Below, piece after piece: positions 28,024 through 38,374 of a DNA stretch of 64,000 nt. Source of the stretch: Candidatus Scalindua sp. (GTDB taxonomy: Bacteria > Planctomycetota > Brocadiia > Brocadiales > Scalinduaceae); NCBI GenBank assembly GCA_018670825.1, contig JABHIW010000132.1, forward strand, positions 39,500 to 103,499. The letters are read 5' to 3'. Under the pieces are notes generated by a model. It was not told where the DNA came from, searched no databases, and was given only the letters and a program-made list of their open reading frames with translations. The position numbers and the translations under genes are program-made. How positions within the stretch are numbered: the first letter of the stretch is position 1; every line of letters begins with the position of its first letter.

Positions 28024-29355
28024 TTGGGCCGTAATCAACCAATGATTTCTTCCAAGGTAAAAAGAAAGCTTCTTGTTCTCTATTCTTCAGCCTCGGCTGC
28101 ATGTGGTATTGGCACCTGGATTGAAAATCTAAATGAGACACTTCCTCTTTATGGATGGGATTTGGTCGTAGGGCTTGCCTGGGGAAGAAAATTCAATGAT
28201 CCACAGCAGGTGGAGCAGTTGCGTCCTCGGTTGTCTATTGTTCGAATGGATGGGCGTACCGGTACGGTAGAAGGTAGAGTACGAGCAATAGAAAAAACAA
28301 TAAGAACAGTAGATCCTGATATAGTCATGTTGACATGCCTGGATGATGCTTTTGAAGCAGTTCGACGCTTACGTTGTAATGGGCAGTCTTTCAAGTTAAT
28401 GGTGGTTAATCACGGAAACAGACCTGAACAGGCTGCTTGTCTGCTTCAACATCTTGATTTAATAGATATGGCTATCTGTGTAAGTCGCTTCAGTTTTCTG
28501 GCAATGAGCAATGTAAAGGAACACTTTGAAAAGAAAAGGCTGTGCCATGCGCCTAATGCTGTACCATTACAGAACGTTAAAAAAAAAAGAATATTAAACA
28601 GATTTTGTGTCGGTTATGCCGGGCGTCTTGATGTTGATAAACGAGCGGTGGATTTACTACCTTTTTTTCAGGAATTAAATAAAATTTGTCCTGACGCGGA
28701 ATTTTGGGTGGCTGGGCAGGGAGAGAGGGCCGATGAAATTACAACACTTGCCAGCAGATTCCCAGGAAGAGTTAAATATTTTGGTCAATTAACTACACCT
28801 GAACTAAATACTACTTTCTATCCCAGTCTGGATGTATTAATTCATTTTTCACCTTCTGAGGCCTGGGGGTATTCTATTGCTGAGGCCATGTCTTTCGGTG
28901 CTGTGCCAGTCGTTTCCGATTTTCGTGGAAGAAAAATAGATGAGTTGGTTATAGGACGGCAAACCGGTATGGTCTTTCCTGTGGGAAACGTCAAGGCCGC
29001 AGCCGAAGTAGTCAGCGAATTGTTCGAATCACCTGATTATCATCAAAAGATGAGTGTAAACGCACGGGAGCATATTGAACAGAATTATTCACTAAAGAAG
29101 TTTGGTGAAGCCTGGGCACAGACTTTAAGTTTGTGCTGCAGCCTGCCTGTTCTTACTATACAAAAGCAAACAGAAGTGAGAAGTGAAAAACGCAGGTGGA
29201 TGGTGGGAGAAGGTTTTCTGGAAAGTATGCGTAGTTTATTGAGACGGAGAGTCCCTCATGCATCTCCAGGAGAGGAATGGCCTCATTTCAAATGTAAATC
29301 CCCATCGTTGCTAAATCAAATCACTGCGATTATGGCAACCCTGTACGAGACATAA
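28024..29355 (+). CDS. Glycosyltransferase family 4
   Basis: 443 residues from TTG 28024; ATG 28042 is an alternative with no better ribosome site. The C-terminal GT4 donor domain is clear: VGYAGRLDVDKRAVDLL, WVAGQGERADE, then EAWGYSIAEAMSFGAVPVV with the E-x7-E catalytic pattern. About 60 extra residues follow the GT domain (ending GEEWPHFKCKSP). The next gene is a close relative ending in a similar GGEWPHS motif, so the two look like tandem duplicates. They probably add consecutive sugars. Confidence 0.85.
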   Translation: MGRNQPMISSKVKRKLLVLYSSASAACGIGTWIENLNETLPLYGWDLVVGLAWGRKFNDPQQVEQLRPRLSIVRMDGRTGTVEGRVRAIEKTIRTVDPDIVMLTCLDDAFEAVRRLRCNGQSFKLMVVNHGNRPEQAACLLQHLDLIDMAICVSRFSFLAMSNVKEHFEKKRLCHAPNAVPLQNVKKKRILNRFCVGYAGRLDVDKRAVDLLPFFQELNKICPDAEFWVAGQGERADEITTLASRFPGRVKYFGQLTTPELNTTFYPSLDVLIHFSPSEAWGYSIAEAMSFGAVPVVSDFRGRKIDELVIGRQTGMVFPVGNVKAAAEVVSELFESPDYHQKMSVNAREHIEQNYSLKKFGEAWAQTLSLCCSLPVLTIQKQTEVRSEKRRWMVGEGFLESMRSLLRRRVPHASPGEEWPHFKCKSPSLLNQITAIMATLYET

Positions 29356-30671
29356 TGAGAGGTCATATTCTTTTTATTGCACCGTCTGCCTATATCCTCA
29401 GTGGTTTGGCGAGCTGGTTAGATTACCTGGAACCGGGACTTCACGATAAAGGATGGAAGGTAACAATAGGTCTTGTGGAAGGGTCGGGATTTCATAACCC
29501 CGAGACTTACTTATTGGTGCATCCCCATATCAACTGGATTGTAATTTCTTGTCTTACCGGCACTCCTGAAGGCAGGATTAAGGCTATTCAACAAACTGTC
29601 ATGGAGTTAAAACCAGATCTTGTTGCATCGGTAAATATTCCTGATGCTTATCCTGCCGTAAACCGTTTACGGGGAAGTAGAAAATATGCACCTAAAATTG
29701 TCATGGCAGTTCATGGAATAGAGGCATACTTGTATGACGATATAAAATTGTTTGGTTCTATACTAGACGGTGTTGTCTGTACCAACAGGCTTGCGTGTAA
29801 ACTGTCAGAAATTATTGGAAATTTTCCGGAAAATAGAATCCATTATGGGCCCTGTGGAGCAAAAACAGTCGATGCTTCTTTTCCTGATGATCATATTAAC
29901 ACTCTTACAATTGCCTATTCAGGTCGTTTAGAGCAGTGGCAAAAACGGGTTCATGATTTACCTGAAATTATTAAAGAACTTGAAAAAATGGGAGTTCCTT
30001 TTGAACTTTTAATAGCCGGTAACGGTCCTGAAGACCAGGCACTGAGGAAATCTCTTGGACCGTGGGTGAATAAGAAAACGGTTACTTTTCTTGGACGTTT
30101 AAGTTCAGAATGTATGCATGAAAAACTTCATTTACGAGCACATACTCTGCTAATGCCGTCTTTCTGGGAAACAGGGCCCATTGTTAACTGGGAAGCCATG
30201 GCAGCAGGTGTTGTAGTCGTATCAAGCCGCTTTGTTGGATCAGGACTTGAAGGGGCGTTAAAGCATGGGGAAAATGCCTTGCTTTTTCCTGTTGGTGATC
30301 ATAAGGAAGCAGCGATACAATTAAGCAGATTAGTGCGGGAACCGGGCCTGGCTACCAGACTTGCTAAAAACGGTTATCAAATAATCAAGGAACGTTACGA
30401 TATCCACGTATCAATAAATGCCTGGGATACTGCTTTTAAAGAGATTCTGGATTTGCCTGATCGCACACATAGGGCATTCTTACCTGAAATAAAGGCTCGT
30501 GGCAGGTTGGATAATCTGCTCGGTATAAAAATTGCCGAAATTATCAGGGGAAAAATTGGTAAAAAAGTCGTTGCCAATGATGCCGGTGGTGAATGGCCGC
30601 ATTCCTATAGCGGTACTGAATGTCAGGATGACTCTTTTTGGGGAATTGCTAAAACAGCAGATAGCCCTTGA
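29355..30671 (+). CDS. Glycosyltransferase family 4
   Basis: 438 residues; its ATG overlaps the TAA of the preceding GT4 (TAATG), indicating coupling. The GT4 donor domain has IAYSGRLEQWQKRVHDL, LIAGNGPEDQ and ETGPIVNWEAMAAGVVVVS with E-x7-E. The C-terminal tail again holds a GGEWPHS block like its neighbour, so the pair arose by duplication. Acceptor and donor are unknown. Confidence 0.85.
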   Translation: MRGHILFIAPSAYILSGLASWLDYLEPGLHDKGWKVTIGLVEGSGFHNPETYLLVHPHINWIVISCLTGTPEGRIKAIQQTVMELKPDLVASVNIPDAYPAVNRLRGSRKYAPKIVMAVHGIEAYLYDDIKLFGSILDGVVCTNRLACKLSEIIGNFPENRIHYGPCGAKTVDASFPDDHINTLTIAYSGRLEQWQKRVHDLPEIIKELEKMGVPFELLIAGNGPEDQALRKSLGPWVNKKTVTFLGRLSSECMHEKLHLRAHTLLMPSFWETGPIVNWEAMAAGVVVVSSRFVGSGLEGALKHGENALLFPVGDHKEAAIQLSRLVREPGLATRLAKNGYQIIKERYDIHVSINAWDTAFKEILDLPDRTHRAFLPEIKARGRLDNLLGIKIAEIIRGKIGKKVVANDAGGEWPHSYSGTECQDDSFWGIAKTADSP

Positions 30672-30731
30672 CTTTCATTCTTAATCAAACTCAGAACGTA
30701 TGCAATCATTGATCGGACTAACCAGTAAGTT

Positions 30732-31337
30732 ATGATAAATAAAATCAGGAACATACTAAAAGGATTGGCGTTGCTCAGATATCCGGAAACAATAAAAGTG
30801 TTAGGTGAGATACGACTTCAACGTCTGATTCTGGCAGATATACAAGCCAGATTTCCCAAAGCAAAATTATCAGACAGTATTGAATGGGTGGGATATGAAT
30901 CCGTGCTCTTTAAAATAGGAGAAAATTCTCAGGTATGTCAAGGTACAGTATTGGCATTTGGTGATGTTGAGAATGGTTTTGGTAAAATCTTAATCGGTGA
31001 TAATACCTGGATAGGCCAATACAATAATCTACGTTCATGTGCAGACGGCCATATTCGAATCGGTAGAGATTGTCTGATATCACAATTCTGTACCCTGGCG
31101 GGTTCGAATCATTCCTTTAATCGTAACAAATTGATACGGGAACAGGGACCTGATAGCAGCCGGCTTGGAGTGACTCTGAAAGATGATGTCTGGCTCGGTT
31201 CAGGAGTGTCTGTTATGCCTGGTGTTGAAATTGGTGAAGGGTGCGTTATCGGCGCGAATTCAGTGGTTACCAGGGCAGTGCCGGATTATGAGATTTGGGC
31301 CGGCTGTCCTGCGAGAAAGATAGGAGAAAGAAAATAA
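30732..31337 (+). CDS. Left-handed beta-helix O-acyltransferase
   Basis: 201 residues with hexapeptide repeats (for example IGDNTWIGQYNNLR, IRIGRDCLISQ, GVSVMPGVEIGEGCVIG) and the usual C-terminal DYEIWAGCPARKIG. The His in AGSNHSFN is in the position of the catalytic base of the maltose/galactoside acetyltransferase class. It probably acetylates a sugar using acetyl-CoA in the cytoplasm. It follows the tandem GT4 pair. Confidence 0.8.
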   Translation: MINKIRNILKGLALLRYPETIKVLGEIRLQRLILADIQARFPKAKLSDSIEWVGYESVLFKIGENSQVCQGTVLAFGDVENGFGKILIGDNTWIGQYNNLRSCADGHIRIGRDCLISQFCTLAGSNHSFNRNKLIREQGPDSSRLGVTLKDDVWLGSGVSVMPGVEIGEGCVIGANSVVTRAVPDYEIWAGCPARKIGERK

Positions 31338-31393
31338 TATGCAACCCGTTTGCTTAAGGACAAACTGGGTTGAAGAAATAAAATATAAAGGCT

Positions 31394-32896
31394 ACGCAAA
31401 TATTTTTTAACTCCATTGAATTTGGTATATTTCTACTTGTTGTTCTGGCGAGTTACTATCTGCTACCGCATCGGTATCAGAACCTGTTCTTACTCTTTGC
31501 CAGTTACACATTTTACTCCTTCTGGGATATACGTTTTTTATCCCTGATTATTATATCAACACTGGTAGATTTTACATGCGGAATATGGATAGATCGATCA
31601 AAAAGAGTTGGAAATTTAAGGACTATGAAACTATGTTTAGTCCTGAGCCTCACCACGAATTTGGGTATCTTATGTTTTTTTAAATATTTTAATTTTTTCA
31701 TAGAAAATACACAATTATTCTTAGCATCGATAGGTTTACCTACCTCCACAAATGTTTTAAAAATTATTCTTCCGGTTGGAATATCATTTTATACGTTTCA
31801 GACGCTTTCTTACACAATAGATATATACCGTGGAAAAATTAAACCCATTAAAAATGTTGTAGATTTTGCACTATTTGTATCTTTTTTTCCTCAATTAGTC
31901 GCTGGCCCAATTGAACGTGCGGCAAATTTAATACCTCAGATTCAAAACTGTCGTATAGTTACTCAGACACACTGGGAAAGAGGCCTTTATCTGATCTTAA
32001 TAGGTTTGGTTCACAAAGTAGTTATTGCAGATTCGGCAGGTATTCTGGTTGATATGTGTTTTGCGTCTCCGGAACAGTATACTTCATTACAGTTAGGTAT
32101 TGGACTTATTTTATATTCAGTCCAGATCTATGGTGATTTTTCTGGATACAGCAAAATTGCTAGAGGATCTGCGATGTTGCTGGGTTTTGATATCATGAGA
32201 AACTTTAAGCATCCATATTTTTCACAAAATGTTGCTGAGTTCTGGCAGCGCTGGCATATTTCACTATCATCCTGGTTACGTGATTATCTATATATACCTT
32301 TGGGTGGTAATCGTAAAGGTCAGATCCGAACGCACACAAACTTATTCATTACTATGCTGCTGGGTGGGCTTTGGCATGGTGCAAGTTGGAATTTTGTCTT
32401 TTGGGGACTTCTACACGGATTGTATCTATCGGTATATAGAATATTTCAGGAGATAACAAATAAATTCCGATCTCATGAGACGTTGTCATCAGACATTAGA
32501 AATGAGGAGGATAAAAGCAAATTGTCAGGATTTATTCTAAAAGCTACTAATGGCCGGTCATTAAATCAATTCATAACATTGATATTTAAAATAATCGGCA
32601 CGTTTCTACTGATAAGCTTTACCTGGTTGTTTTTCAGAGCGAGTGATTTTGCAACTACAACGGCATATTTGAGAGGATTGAGTGAATTTACTATTAGTGG
32701 TGAAATATTTTTGATTCCTTTATTTTTTATCTTAATTATATTGCTGTTCATCGATATACCACAAGCTGTGACCCGGGACGAATATATTTTCCTAAAATTG
32801 CCAAAACTTTATCAGGGGACCTTTGCTGCGGTTGCCATTACTCTTCTCTTTCTTTGTGGAAATGTACGAGAACCATTTGTCTATTTCCAGTTTTAA
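31394..32896 (+). CDS. MBOAT-family membrane O-acyltransferase, start codon missing
   Basis: The conserved protein begins well upstream of the first in-frame ATG (31625). From 31382 the frame is open and reads IFFNSIEFGIFLLVVLASYY and LPHRYQNLFLLFASYTFY, exactly the N-terminal helices of AlgI/DltB-like MBOAT enzymes. No ATG, GTG or TTG occurs in that stretch. The original start was probably ATA at 31385 or ACG at 31394, so the coordinates of the 5' end are approximate. The catalytic region GGLWHGASWNFVFWG is present. It moves acyl groups across the membrane onto periplasmic glycan, with the next gene as partner. Confidence 0.8.
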   Translation, partial: TQIFFNSIEFGIFLLVVLASYYLLPHRYQNLFLLFASYTFYSFWDIRFLSLIIISTLVDFTCGIWIDRSKRVGNLRTMKLCLVLSLTTNLGILCFFKYFNFFIENTQLFLASIGLPTSTNVLKIILPVGISFYTFQTLSYTIDIYRGKIKPIKNVVDFALFVSFFPQLVAGPIERAANLIPQIQNCRIVTQTHWERGLYLILIGLVHKVVIADSAGILVDMCFASPEQYTSLQLGIGLILYSVQIYGDFSGYSKIARGSAMLLGFDIMRNFKHPYFSQNVAEFWQRWHISLSSWLRDYLYIPLGGNRKGQIRTHTNLFITMLLGGLWHGASWNFVFWGLLHGLYLSVYRIFQEITNKFRSHETLSSDIRNEEDKSKLSGFILKATNGRSLNQFITLIFKIIGTFLLISFTWLFFRASDFATTTAYLRGLSEFTISGEIFLIPLFFILIILLFIDIPQAVTRDEYIFLKLPKLYQGTFAAVAITLLFLCGNVREPFVYFQF

Positions 32897-32915
32897 TTAA
32901 TCCTTCAGTCTATTC

Positions 32916-34010
32916 ATGTTGTACAAAACTAACACTAAACAATTTAGATTTAATTTGTTTTCTAAAGTGGTTGTCGTAACGTTAGCTTTGCTGTCGTTTG
33001 CGGAAATACTGTTACATCTGGATGACGTGCGAAACCATTTGCCGGAGCCAAGACCCTATTATAGTGATAACGTCGAAAAGCGTTTACGTGCATTGAATAA
33101 TACGATAGCAGAAAAAGGCAAAATTGATCTGTTATTCATTGGCAGTTCAATTGTCAGAACTAATTTTAAACCACTATTTTTTGATAAGAAAATATATGAA
33201 AAAACAGGGATACCTGTAGTCAGCTTCAATGGTGGTCTCTCCGATCTGTCCCCTGATCGAGTGCGGCTTTACTTTGAGAATTTTTTTTTAAAACATGCAT
33301 CACCAAGAATAGTTTTACAAGGTATTCGTTATCCTGAATTGAAGAGTTCATCAGAAGCTGAAGATTATAAGCGATTTCGAAAAGGATGCATAGAACGTGC
33401 GTGGTTTAATCAATCATTATTTGGAAAACTGAAAGTTTTTGCTATCGAAAATATCCAGCTGTTGTATTACAAAGGTATGTTGACTGCCGCATTACAACGT
33501 TTTTATTCGTTTAATCAGAGTATTATTAAAATAGATACACGTGGATACAATATGCAAGACGGTTCAAATTTGTCTGACGCCAAACGTAAATCTCTGGTAG
33601 ATGCTGTAGAATCACCCTATTCTGACATTATCTATGTTAAGAACTATCATAAAGGATTCTCGCATTTAAAACGTACTATTGACATTTGTAAAAAACAAGG
33701 AATTGATTATGTATTGGTGAATGTTCCGGAACATGGTGATAAATTTCTGAATGCTGAGGGGGGCAAAAGGCTCTATGATTTGTACATTTCTGAATTGAAA
33801 AAATTTGCTAATCAGGAATCAATTTTATTAATTGATACAACAAATAGTAACCCTGACAGCTATCGAAATGATAGAGACTACTCTGACTATCATCATATGA
33901 GTGTAGCTGGAGCTGAAAGGTTTACAAAAGAGTTGGCATCGGTTATTTCCGTATATCTTCTCGAAAATGGAGTCGTTGCAAAGGATTTTCGTAGAAGTTG
34001 TAAGTCCTGA
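32916..34010 (+). CDS. SGNH-fold (DltD/AlgJ-like) acylation partner
   Basis: 364 residues. An N-terminal hydrophobic helix (about 17-33) anchors the protein with the rest in the periplasm. The first SGNH block is LLFIGSSIVRTNFKP (Ser77/78), and the C-terminal catalytic block is SDYHHMSVAGAERF. It starts 20 bases after the MBOAT stop. This is the standard pairing of an MBOAT with an SGNH acyltransferase that O-acetylates exported polysaccharide, as in alginate acetylation. Confidence 0.75.
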   Translation: MLYKTNTKQFRFNLFSKVVVVTLALLSFAEILLHLDDVRNHLPEPRPYYSDNVEKRLRALNNTIAEKGKIDLLFIGSSIVRTNFKPLFFDKKIYEKTGIPVVSFNGGLSDLSPDRVRLYFENFFLKHASPRIVLQGIRYPELKSSSEAEDYKRFRKGCIERAWFNQSLFGKLKVFAIENIQLLYYKGMLTAALQRFYSFNQSIIKIDTRGYNMQDGSNLSDAKRKSLVDAVESPYSDIIYVKNYHKGFSHLKRTIDICKKQGIDYVLVNVPEHGDKFLNAEGGKRLYDLYISELKKFANQESILLIDTTNSNPDSYRNDRDYSDYHHMSVAGAERFTKELASVISVYLLENGVVAKDFRRSCKS

Positions 34011-34234
34011 ACTAAGCTTTCCGGGAAAGATTTGAATGAGCGACAAAGAAATGTTTATTAGCTTGAATTCACATGTTAGTTTTCTTGAGTTAGCTCTATC
34101 ACCTTTTATCCTAAAATGAAATGCAATTTTTCCCCCGGTTGTAGCATTGATACATAGCTATATTTTCTATCAGTTGCTTTTCCAGGCAAGAGTGAAATTT
34201 AATATAAGAAAATCGTCATAGTATTGATATTAGA

Positions 34235-35290
34235 ATGAATGACTTAAGAGAATTAAAACTCAAGGTTGGCTGTTGGTTACACGAACGTTGGAGAACAGAA
34301 ATTGCTATTTCTGCACCCGCTCTAGGACAGATTATTGGTTTTGAGTGGCTTGATTTATGCAACCGGCAAGAAAAACTCATGAGAAATAAAGGGTGCAAAG
34401 GAAGAATATGTGATTGGGAAGATACTTCACCGTTGACTGTATGTAGAATTTTTCCTGAAGTAGGTGCGCGTTTGTTGAGACGTATTTTAAGAGAATGGCC
34501 TATCGGATTTGTTGATAAACCTCATGGGAATCTTAGAAATGATTCTCCTGATGTGAGTATAATACTTGCTGTTGCCGGAGAGGACCGATTGCAGCAATTT
34601 CAATTATGTTTGAAAGCACTATACGCTCAATCAGGGTGTTCGATGGAAGTGATCGTTGTAGAACAGAGTTGGGAGCAGCTGATTCATAAACATTGCCCAA
34701 GCTGGATACAATACTACCATGCACCTTCTACATCGCCGGATATGCCATTTAATAAGTCCTGGGCAATGAATATTGGTGCGAGCAAGGCGAAAGCAGAGCA
34801 CTTGATCTTCCATGATGCAGATATGCCGGCTCCAATAAAATATGTGAAAACTGTCAGGGATTTATTGAATTCCGGTTTTCAAGCAGCTCGATTGCCAAGA
34901 CTCGTTTTTTATCTGAATCCATCTGAAACGGAAGCTTTGTATAAAGGCGGAAGAATTGAAGACGTTAGGTATATTCCGGAGGTTGTTCAAAACTGTAGAG
35001 GCATCTCATTGGCTATTCAAAAGAGATCTTACTGGGAAATCGGAGGTCACGATGAAGCATTCTATGGGTGGGGGGGTGAAGATGATGAAATGCTTTCTCG
35101 CGTGCATACACTAAGGTTTTATCCCGGCGGGTTTATGCCTTTTGTTCATCTATGGCACTCTTTTGCTTACAATAAGACAAGAGATAGAAATGAGCAATAT
35201 TTAAGAGAGCGCCTTTCGATTCCAACTGCACTTCGAATAAAGGAGCTTAACCAGAAAGAGCAAGGAAAGGTTTATCCGTCTGCTATGTGA
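34235..35290 (+). CDS. Glycosyltransferase family 2 with galactosyltransferase-type C-terminal domain
   Basis: 351 residues. The GT2 core has VSIILAVAGEDRLQQFQ, FHDADMPAP as the metal-binding site, and the Glyco_transf_7C-like GGHDEAFYGWGGEDDEML. This last motif is common to beta-1,4-galactosyl- and chondroitin-type transferases. About 100 extra N-terminal residues precede the core. The spacer of 224 bases upstream shows no gene. Confidence 0.8.
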   Translation: MNDLRELKLKVGCWLHERWRTEIAISAPALGQIIGFEWLDLCNRQEKLMRNKGCKGRICDWEDTSPLTVCRIFPEVGARLLRRILREWPIGFVDKPHGNLRNDSPDVSIILAVAGEDRLQQFQLCLKALYAQSGCSMEVIVVEQSWEQLIHKHCPSWIQYYHAPSTSPDMPFNKSWAMNIGASKAKAEHLIFHDADMPAPIKYVKTVRDLLNSGFQAARLPRLVFYLNPSETEALYKGGRIEDVRYIPEVVQNCRGISLAIQKRSYWEIGGHDEAFYGWGGEDDEMLSRVHTLRFYPGGFMPFVHLWHSFAYNKTRDRNEQYLRERLSIPTALRIKELNQKEQGKVYPSAM

Positions 35291-35463
35291 AAATTGGTAT
35301 CAAATTCCTGAATTTCACATGGTCTTTATATTCTTACGTATTAGAATTCTCTGTACATTTAATTTCCATGGTAAAATTAAAAACGGTTACTTTCAGGCTT
35401 GATGGTGTTATTTATTACCGCATTTCTAGAATTGCTTTCCATAATCTCTTATAGGGAAGAATA

Positions 35464-36393
35464 ATGATGAGGGAAATAAATATAGATTGTTACGGAAGAT
35501 TTCATTTGGACAAAATTTCTGTTGAGGTGAATGGGATTACCGTTAACTTTATTTATAATGATTTAAAGAAAGCCAATTTGCAATTTATGCTGGGTTTGTT
35601 TTTTGATTACCACTCACTTAATAGTCGTTTTCTCAGGTACCCTTTCGAGAGAAGAATATGTGTACTATCGGAACCGTTAGCTAGTCATTATTACTACAAT
35701 AAGAAAAGACTTGTACGGAGATATAAATATATTTTTACTCATGATAAATTGTTGTTAGACAGAGGTGGGTCGATGGTTGAATTACTGTTTGGGACCAACT
35801 GGATTGAGGGCCCTGAATTAAAAGAGAGCTTTACAAAACAAAAACTTTTATCATTTATCGGTGCGGTACATCCGGGCCACAAAGGTGGGCATGGTTTCAG
35901 GAATAAAGTCGTTGAAAAATTATTAAATAATCCAAAGGCAGACTGCTTTGGAAAAGGAGTTAAGGAGATAAAGGGTAAAATAACTGGATTGGCAAACTAC
36001 GCCTTTTCAATTGCTATGGAAAATCACCAGCAGGATTATTATTTTAGCGAGAAGATCAACGACTGCTTTTTGTCTGATACCGTTCCCATCTACTGGGGAT
36101 GTCAAAGTATAGGGCAGTTTTTTGACAAAAGAGGGATAATTATTTTTAACTCACTTCACGAGTTATTAGAAATTATAGATTCGTTGGATATGGATTTGTA
36201 TTACGAAATGCTGCCGTATGTCAAAAAAAACAAAGAAAAATCAATAAAAAACAAATGGCATAGCCTTCAGGGAATGTATGAACGCCTCGGTCAAAATATT
36301 ATTGAAAAAATTGAGTTCAAGAAACCTGTTCGTTTCAGGCCTGTGTTTGTGGAAAAAATTGAGAAACTAAACCGAATTATAAGAATACGATAA
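35464..36393 (+). CDS. Glycosyltransferase family 10 (fucosyltransferase-like)
   Basis: 309 residues. The C-terminal half has the GT10 alpha-1,3/4-fucosyltransferase signature: FSIAMENHQQDYYFSEKIND followed by DTVPIYWGC. These residues bind GDP-fucose. A GGGAAG-type ribosome site precedes the ATG. The Fcl domain at 2659 could supply GDP-fucose, so this is a plausible fucosyltransferase, though GT10 members using other GDP-sugars (GDP-colitose, GDP-heptose) would look alike. Confidence 0.75.
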   Translation: MMREINIDCYGRFHLDKISVEVNGITVNFIYNDLKKANLQFMLGLFFDYHSLNSRFLRYPFERRICVLSEPLASHYYYNKKRLVRRYKYIFTHDKLLLDRGGSMVELLFGTNWIEGPELKESFTKQKLLSFIGAVHPGHKGGHGFRNKVVEKLLNNPKADCFGKGVKEIKGKITGLANYAFSIAMENHQQDYYFSEKINDCFLSDTVPIYWGCQSIGQFFDKRGIIIFNSLHELLEIIDSLDMDLYYEMLPYVKKNKEKSIKNKWHSLQGMYERLGQNIIEKIEFKKPVRFRPVFVEKIEKLNRIIRIR

Positions 36394-36427
36394 TCCACAA
36401 TAATTATTTTTCTATACGAACAAATCC

Positions 36428-37396
36428 TTGCGAATACAAATTAAAAAATTTATTGTCTTGATATTAAAGTTTTCTGCGCGGGTTTTAGCATCCTGTATAA
36501 GGAGGTGGCGTTGGGTAGATGTTGAACCTTTTTATGAAATCTTTAAGAAGTATGATTTTTATTTTCTTCCCAAACATTATTTTCTTCCAATACCGGATGA
36601 TGATGATATGAAATTTGCTTGCGAGTCGGAACTGGTTGGTATTAACATGAGAGATGACTTTCAAATGGAATTTACTCATGCAGTAGTATTAAAATATAAA
36701 TCTGAATTTGATACTTTTCCTGAATACGAATCAAATAATAATCGACTCCAGTATTTCATGATTAATGGTACGTTTATGACAGGTGATGGGCATGCATATT
36801 ATTCTCTTATAAGAGATATTAAACCTGCAACCATAATTGAGATTGGTTCTGGTCAATCGACATTACTGGCAAACCATGCGATTGATAAAAATTTCGAGGA
36901 ATGTACTAAAGATACTTGTCAACTCAAAGTAATCGATCCATATTGTGCTTACAAATTGGAAAAGCTTAAGAGACTAACAGAGTTGAAAAACTGTAAGTTG
37001 CAAGAGGTAGGCTTAAACTACTTTCATCAATTAAAATCAGGTGATATTTAGTTTATTGACTCTTCGCATACATTGAAATCTGGTGGTGATGTCTGGATGG
37101 AATACTGTGAAATTATTCCCAGATTAAACTCTGGAGTTTATGTGCATATACACGACATATCACTTCCAATGCCCTACTCAACAAGTTATTATCACTCTCA
37201 TTGGTATTGGAATGAACAGTATGTCTTACAAACGCTTTTGACAAACAATGATAAGCTTGAAGTTGTATGGGCAGGGAATTATCTTTTTCATAAATATCCA
37301 AAAGAGATGACAACTGCTTTTTCTCCGGGATACGATATGATGCGAAAGATTTACCCGCAGGCAGGACCATGTAGTTTTTGGATTAGAGTTAAATAG
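36428..37396 (+). pseudogene. Class I methyltransferase-like protein interrupted by an amber stop
   Basis: From TTG 36428 the frame reads through IIEIGSGQSTLLANHAID and KSGDI, then hits TAG at 37049-37051. It continues in the same frame as FIDSSHTLKSGGDVW to 37396. Relatives read GDILFIDSSH, so the TAG replaces a Leu codon, most simply TTG to TAG. Intact length would be about 323 residues. The second half carries HIHDISLPMPY and other features of the family. Function unknown beyond a SAM-dependent methyltransferase fold. Confidence 0.8.
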
Positions 37397-37522
37397 AATT
37401 GTTCATGCAATAGGTTAAAATCGGTAGGATGTTGGTTGTGCAGTACAGTCGTTACCCTGAGAAATGTACACGCAACAGAATATGTGGGTAAAAAACTAAT
37501 AGTAAACTTAATACATGACTAG

Positions 37523-38374
37523 ATGATATTATATTTTGCTGGTTCAGTAGCCATTTCATTAGTGCTTTTCATCACACTCGCCCTTTTCTTTAGAAAGGCT
37601 CTTCGTGGACTATGGAGAGACCATGAGTTGTTGAAAAAATCACTTGTTGATTTTCAAAACAATAACTTTGATCGTTACCGTAAGCTTTATGGTGATATAG
37701 CAGGTCTCCTTCTCAAAATGGATAACGCAGTTCCTTTTCGAGCGCAGCATGGTGAAGATATAATACTTTGGAATTTTTTTAATAGAAAAATTTCAGGCTT
37801 TTTTATTGAAGTGGGTGCATTTGACGGTGATCAAGACAGCAATACGTATGCATTTGAAAAACTGGGATGGAATGGAATTCTTATAGAAGCAGGACAGGAA
37901 CAATATAAAGAGTGCCTTGCAAACCGTCCTGGGAGTAAAGTGATTCATGCTGCTGTAGGAGGGCCGGACGCAAAAGGGACAATTACATTCCATCAAGTAA
38001 CCAGTAGCGAAAGGTGGGGTGGTATGCTGTCGTATTTACAGGCAGATAAGAGGCAAAGCTGGCGTACCAATCGAACAGGAACTGCCATTAACAAGGTTAA
38101 AGTCCCATATCGTTCATTGAATGATATCTTGAAAACTTGTGATTCAGGGCCAATCGATTTCATAACAATAGATGTGGAAGGTGGGGAGCTTGATGTTCTG
38201 AAAGGTTTCGATATTAATAAATACAGTCCACGTGTAATTGTTGTCGAAAATAACAATCGCCATGAACATAATCGGGTAGAGGACTACTTAAAATCTTTTG
38301 ATTTCCAACTCAAGTCTTCAGCAGGTTGCAATGATTTTTATTTTAAAGAAGGAGATAAAGGTGTTTTGGCATAA
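37523..38374 (+). CDS. FkbM-family methyltransferase
   Basis: 283 residues with an N-terminal hydrophobic helix (about 3-24) that may anchor it to the membrane. SAM-binding motifs are FIEVGAFDGDQDSNTYAFEK and the FkbM signature FITIDVEGGELDVLKG. It probably O-methylates a sugar of the glycan. The helix is unusual for a cytoplasmic sugar methyltransferase. It is followed by a short GC-rich hairpin region at 38480-38530. Confidence 0.8.
   Translation: MILYFAGSVAISLVLFITLALFFRKALRGLWRDHELLKKSLVDFQNNNFDRYRKLYGDIAGLLLKMDNAVPFRAQHGEDIILWNFFNRKISGFFIEVGAFDGDQDSNTYAFEKLGWNGILIEAGQEQYKECLANRPGSKVIHAAVGGPDAKGTITFHQVTSSERWGGMLSYLQADKRQSWRTNRTGTAINKVKVPYRSLNDILKTCDSGPIDFITIDVEGGELDVLKGFDINKYSPRVIVVENNNRHEHNRVEDYLKSFDFQLKSSAGCNDFYFKEGDKGVLA

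Noticed and set aside
37049..37051. Pyrrolysine at the internal TAG
   Set aside because: Relatives have Leu at this site, the protein is not a methylamine methyltransferase, and no tRNA-Pyl or PylS was seen.
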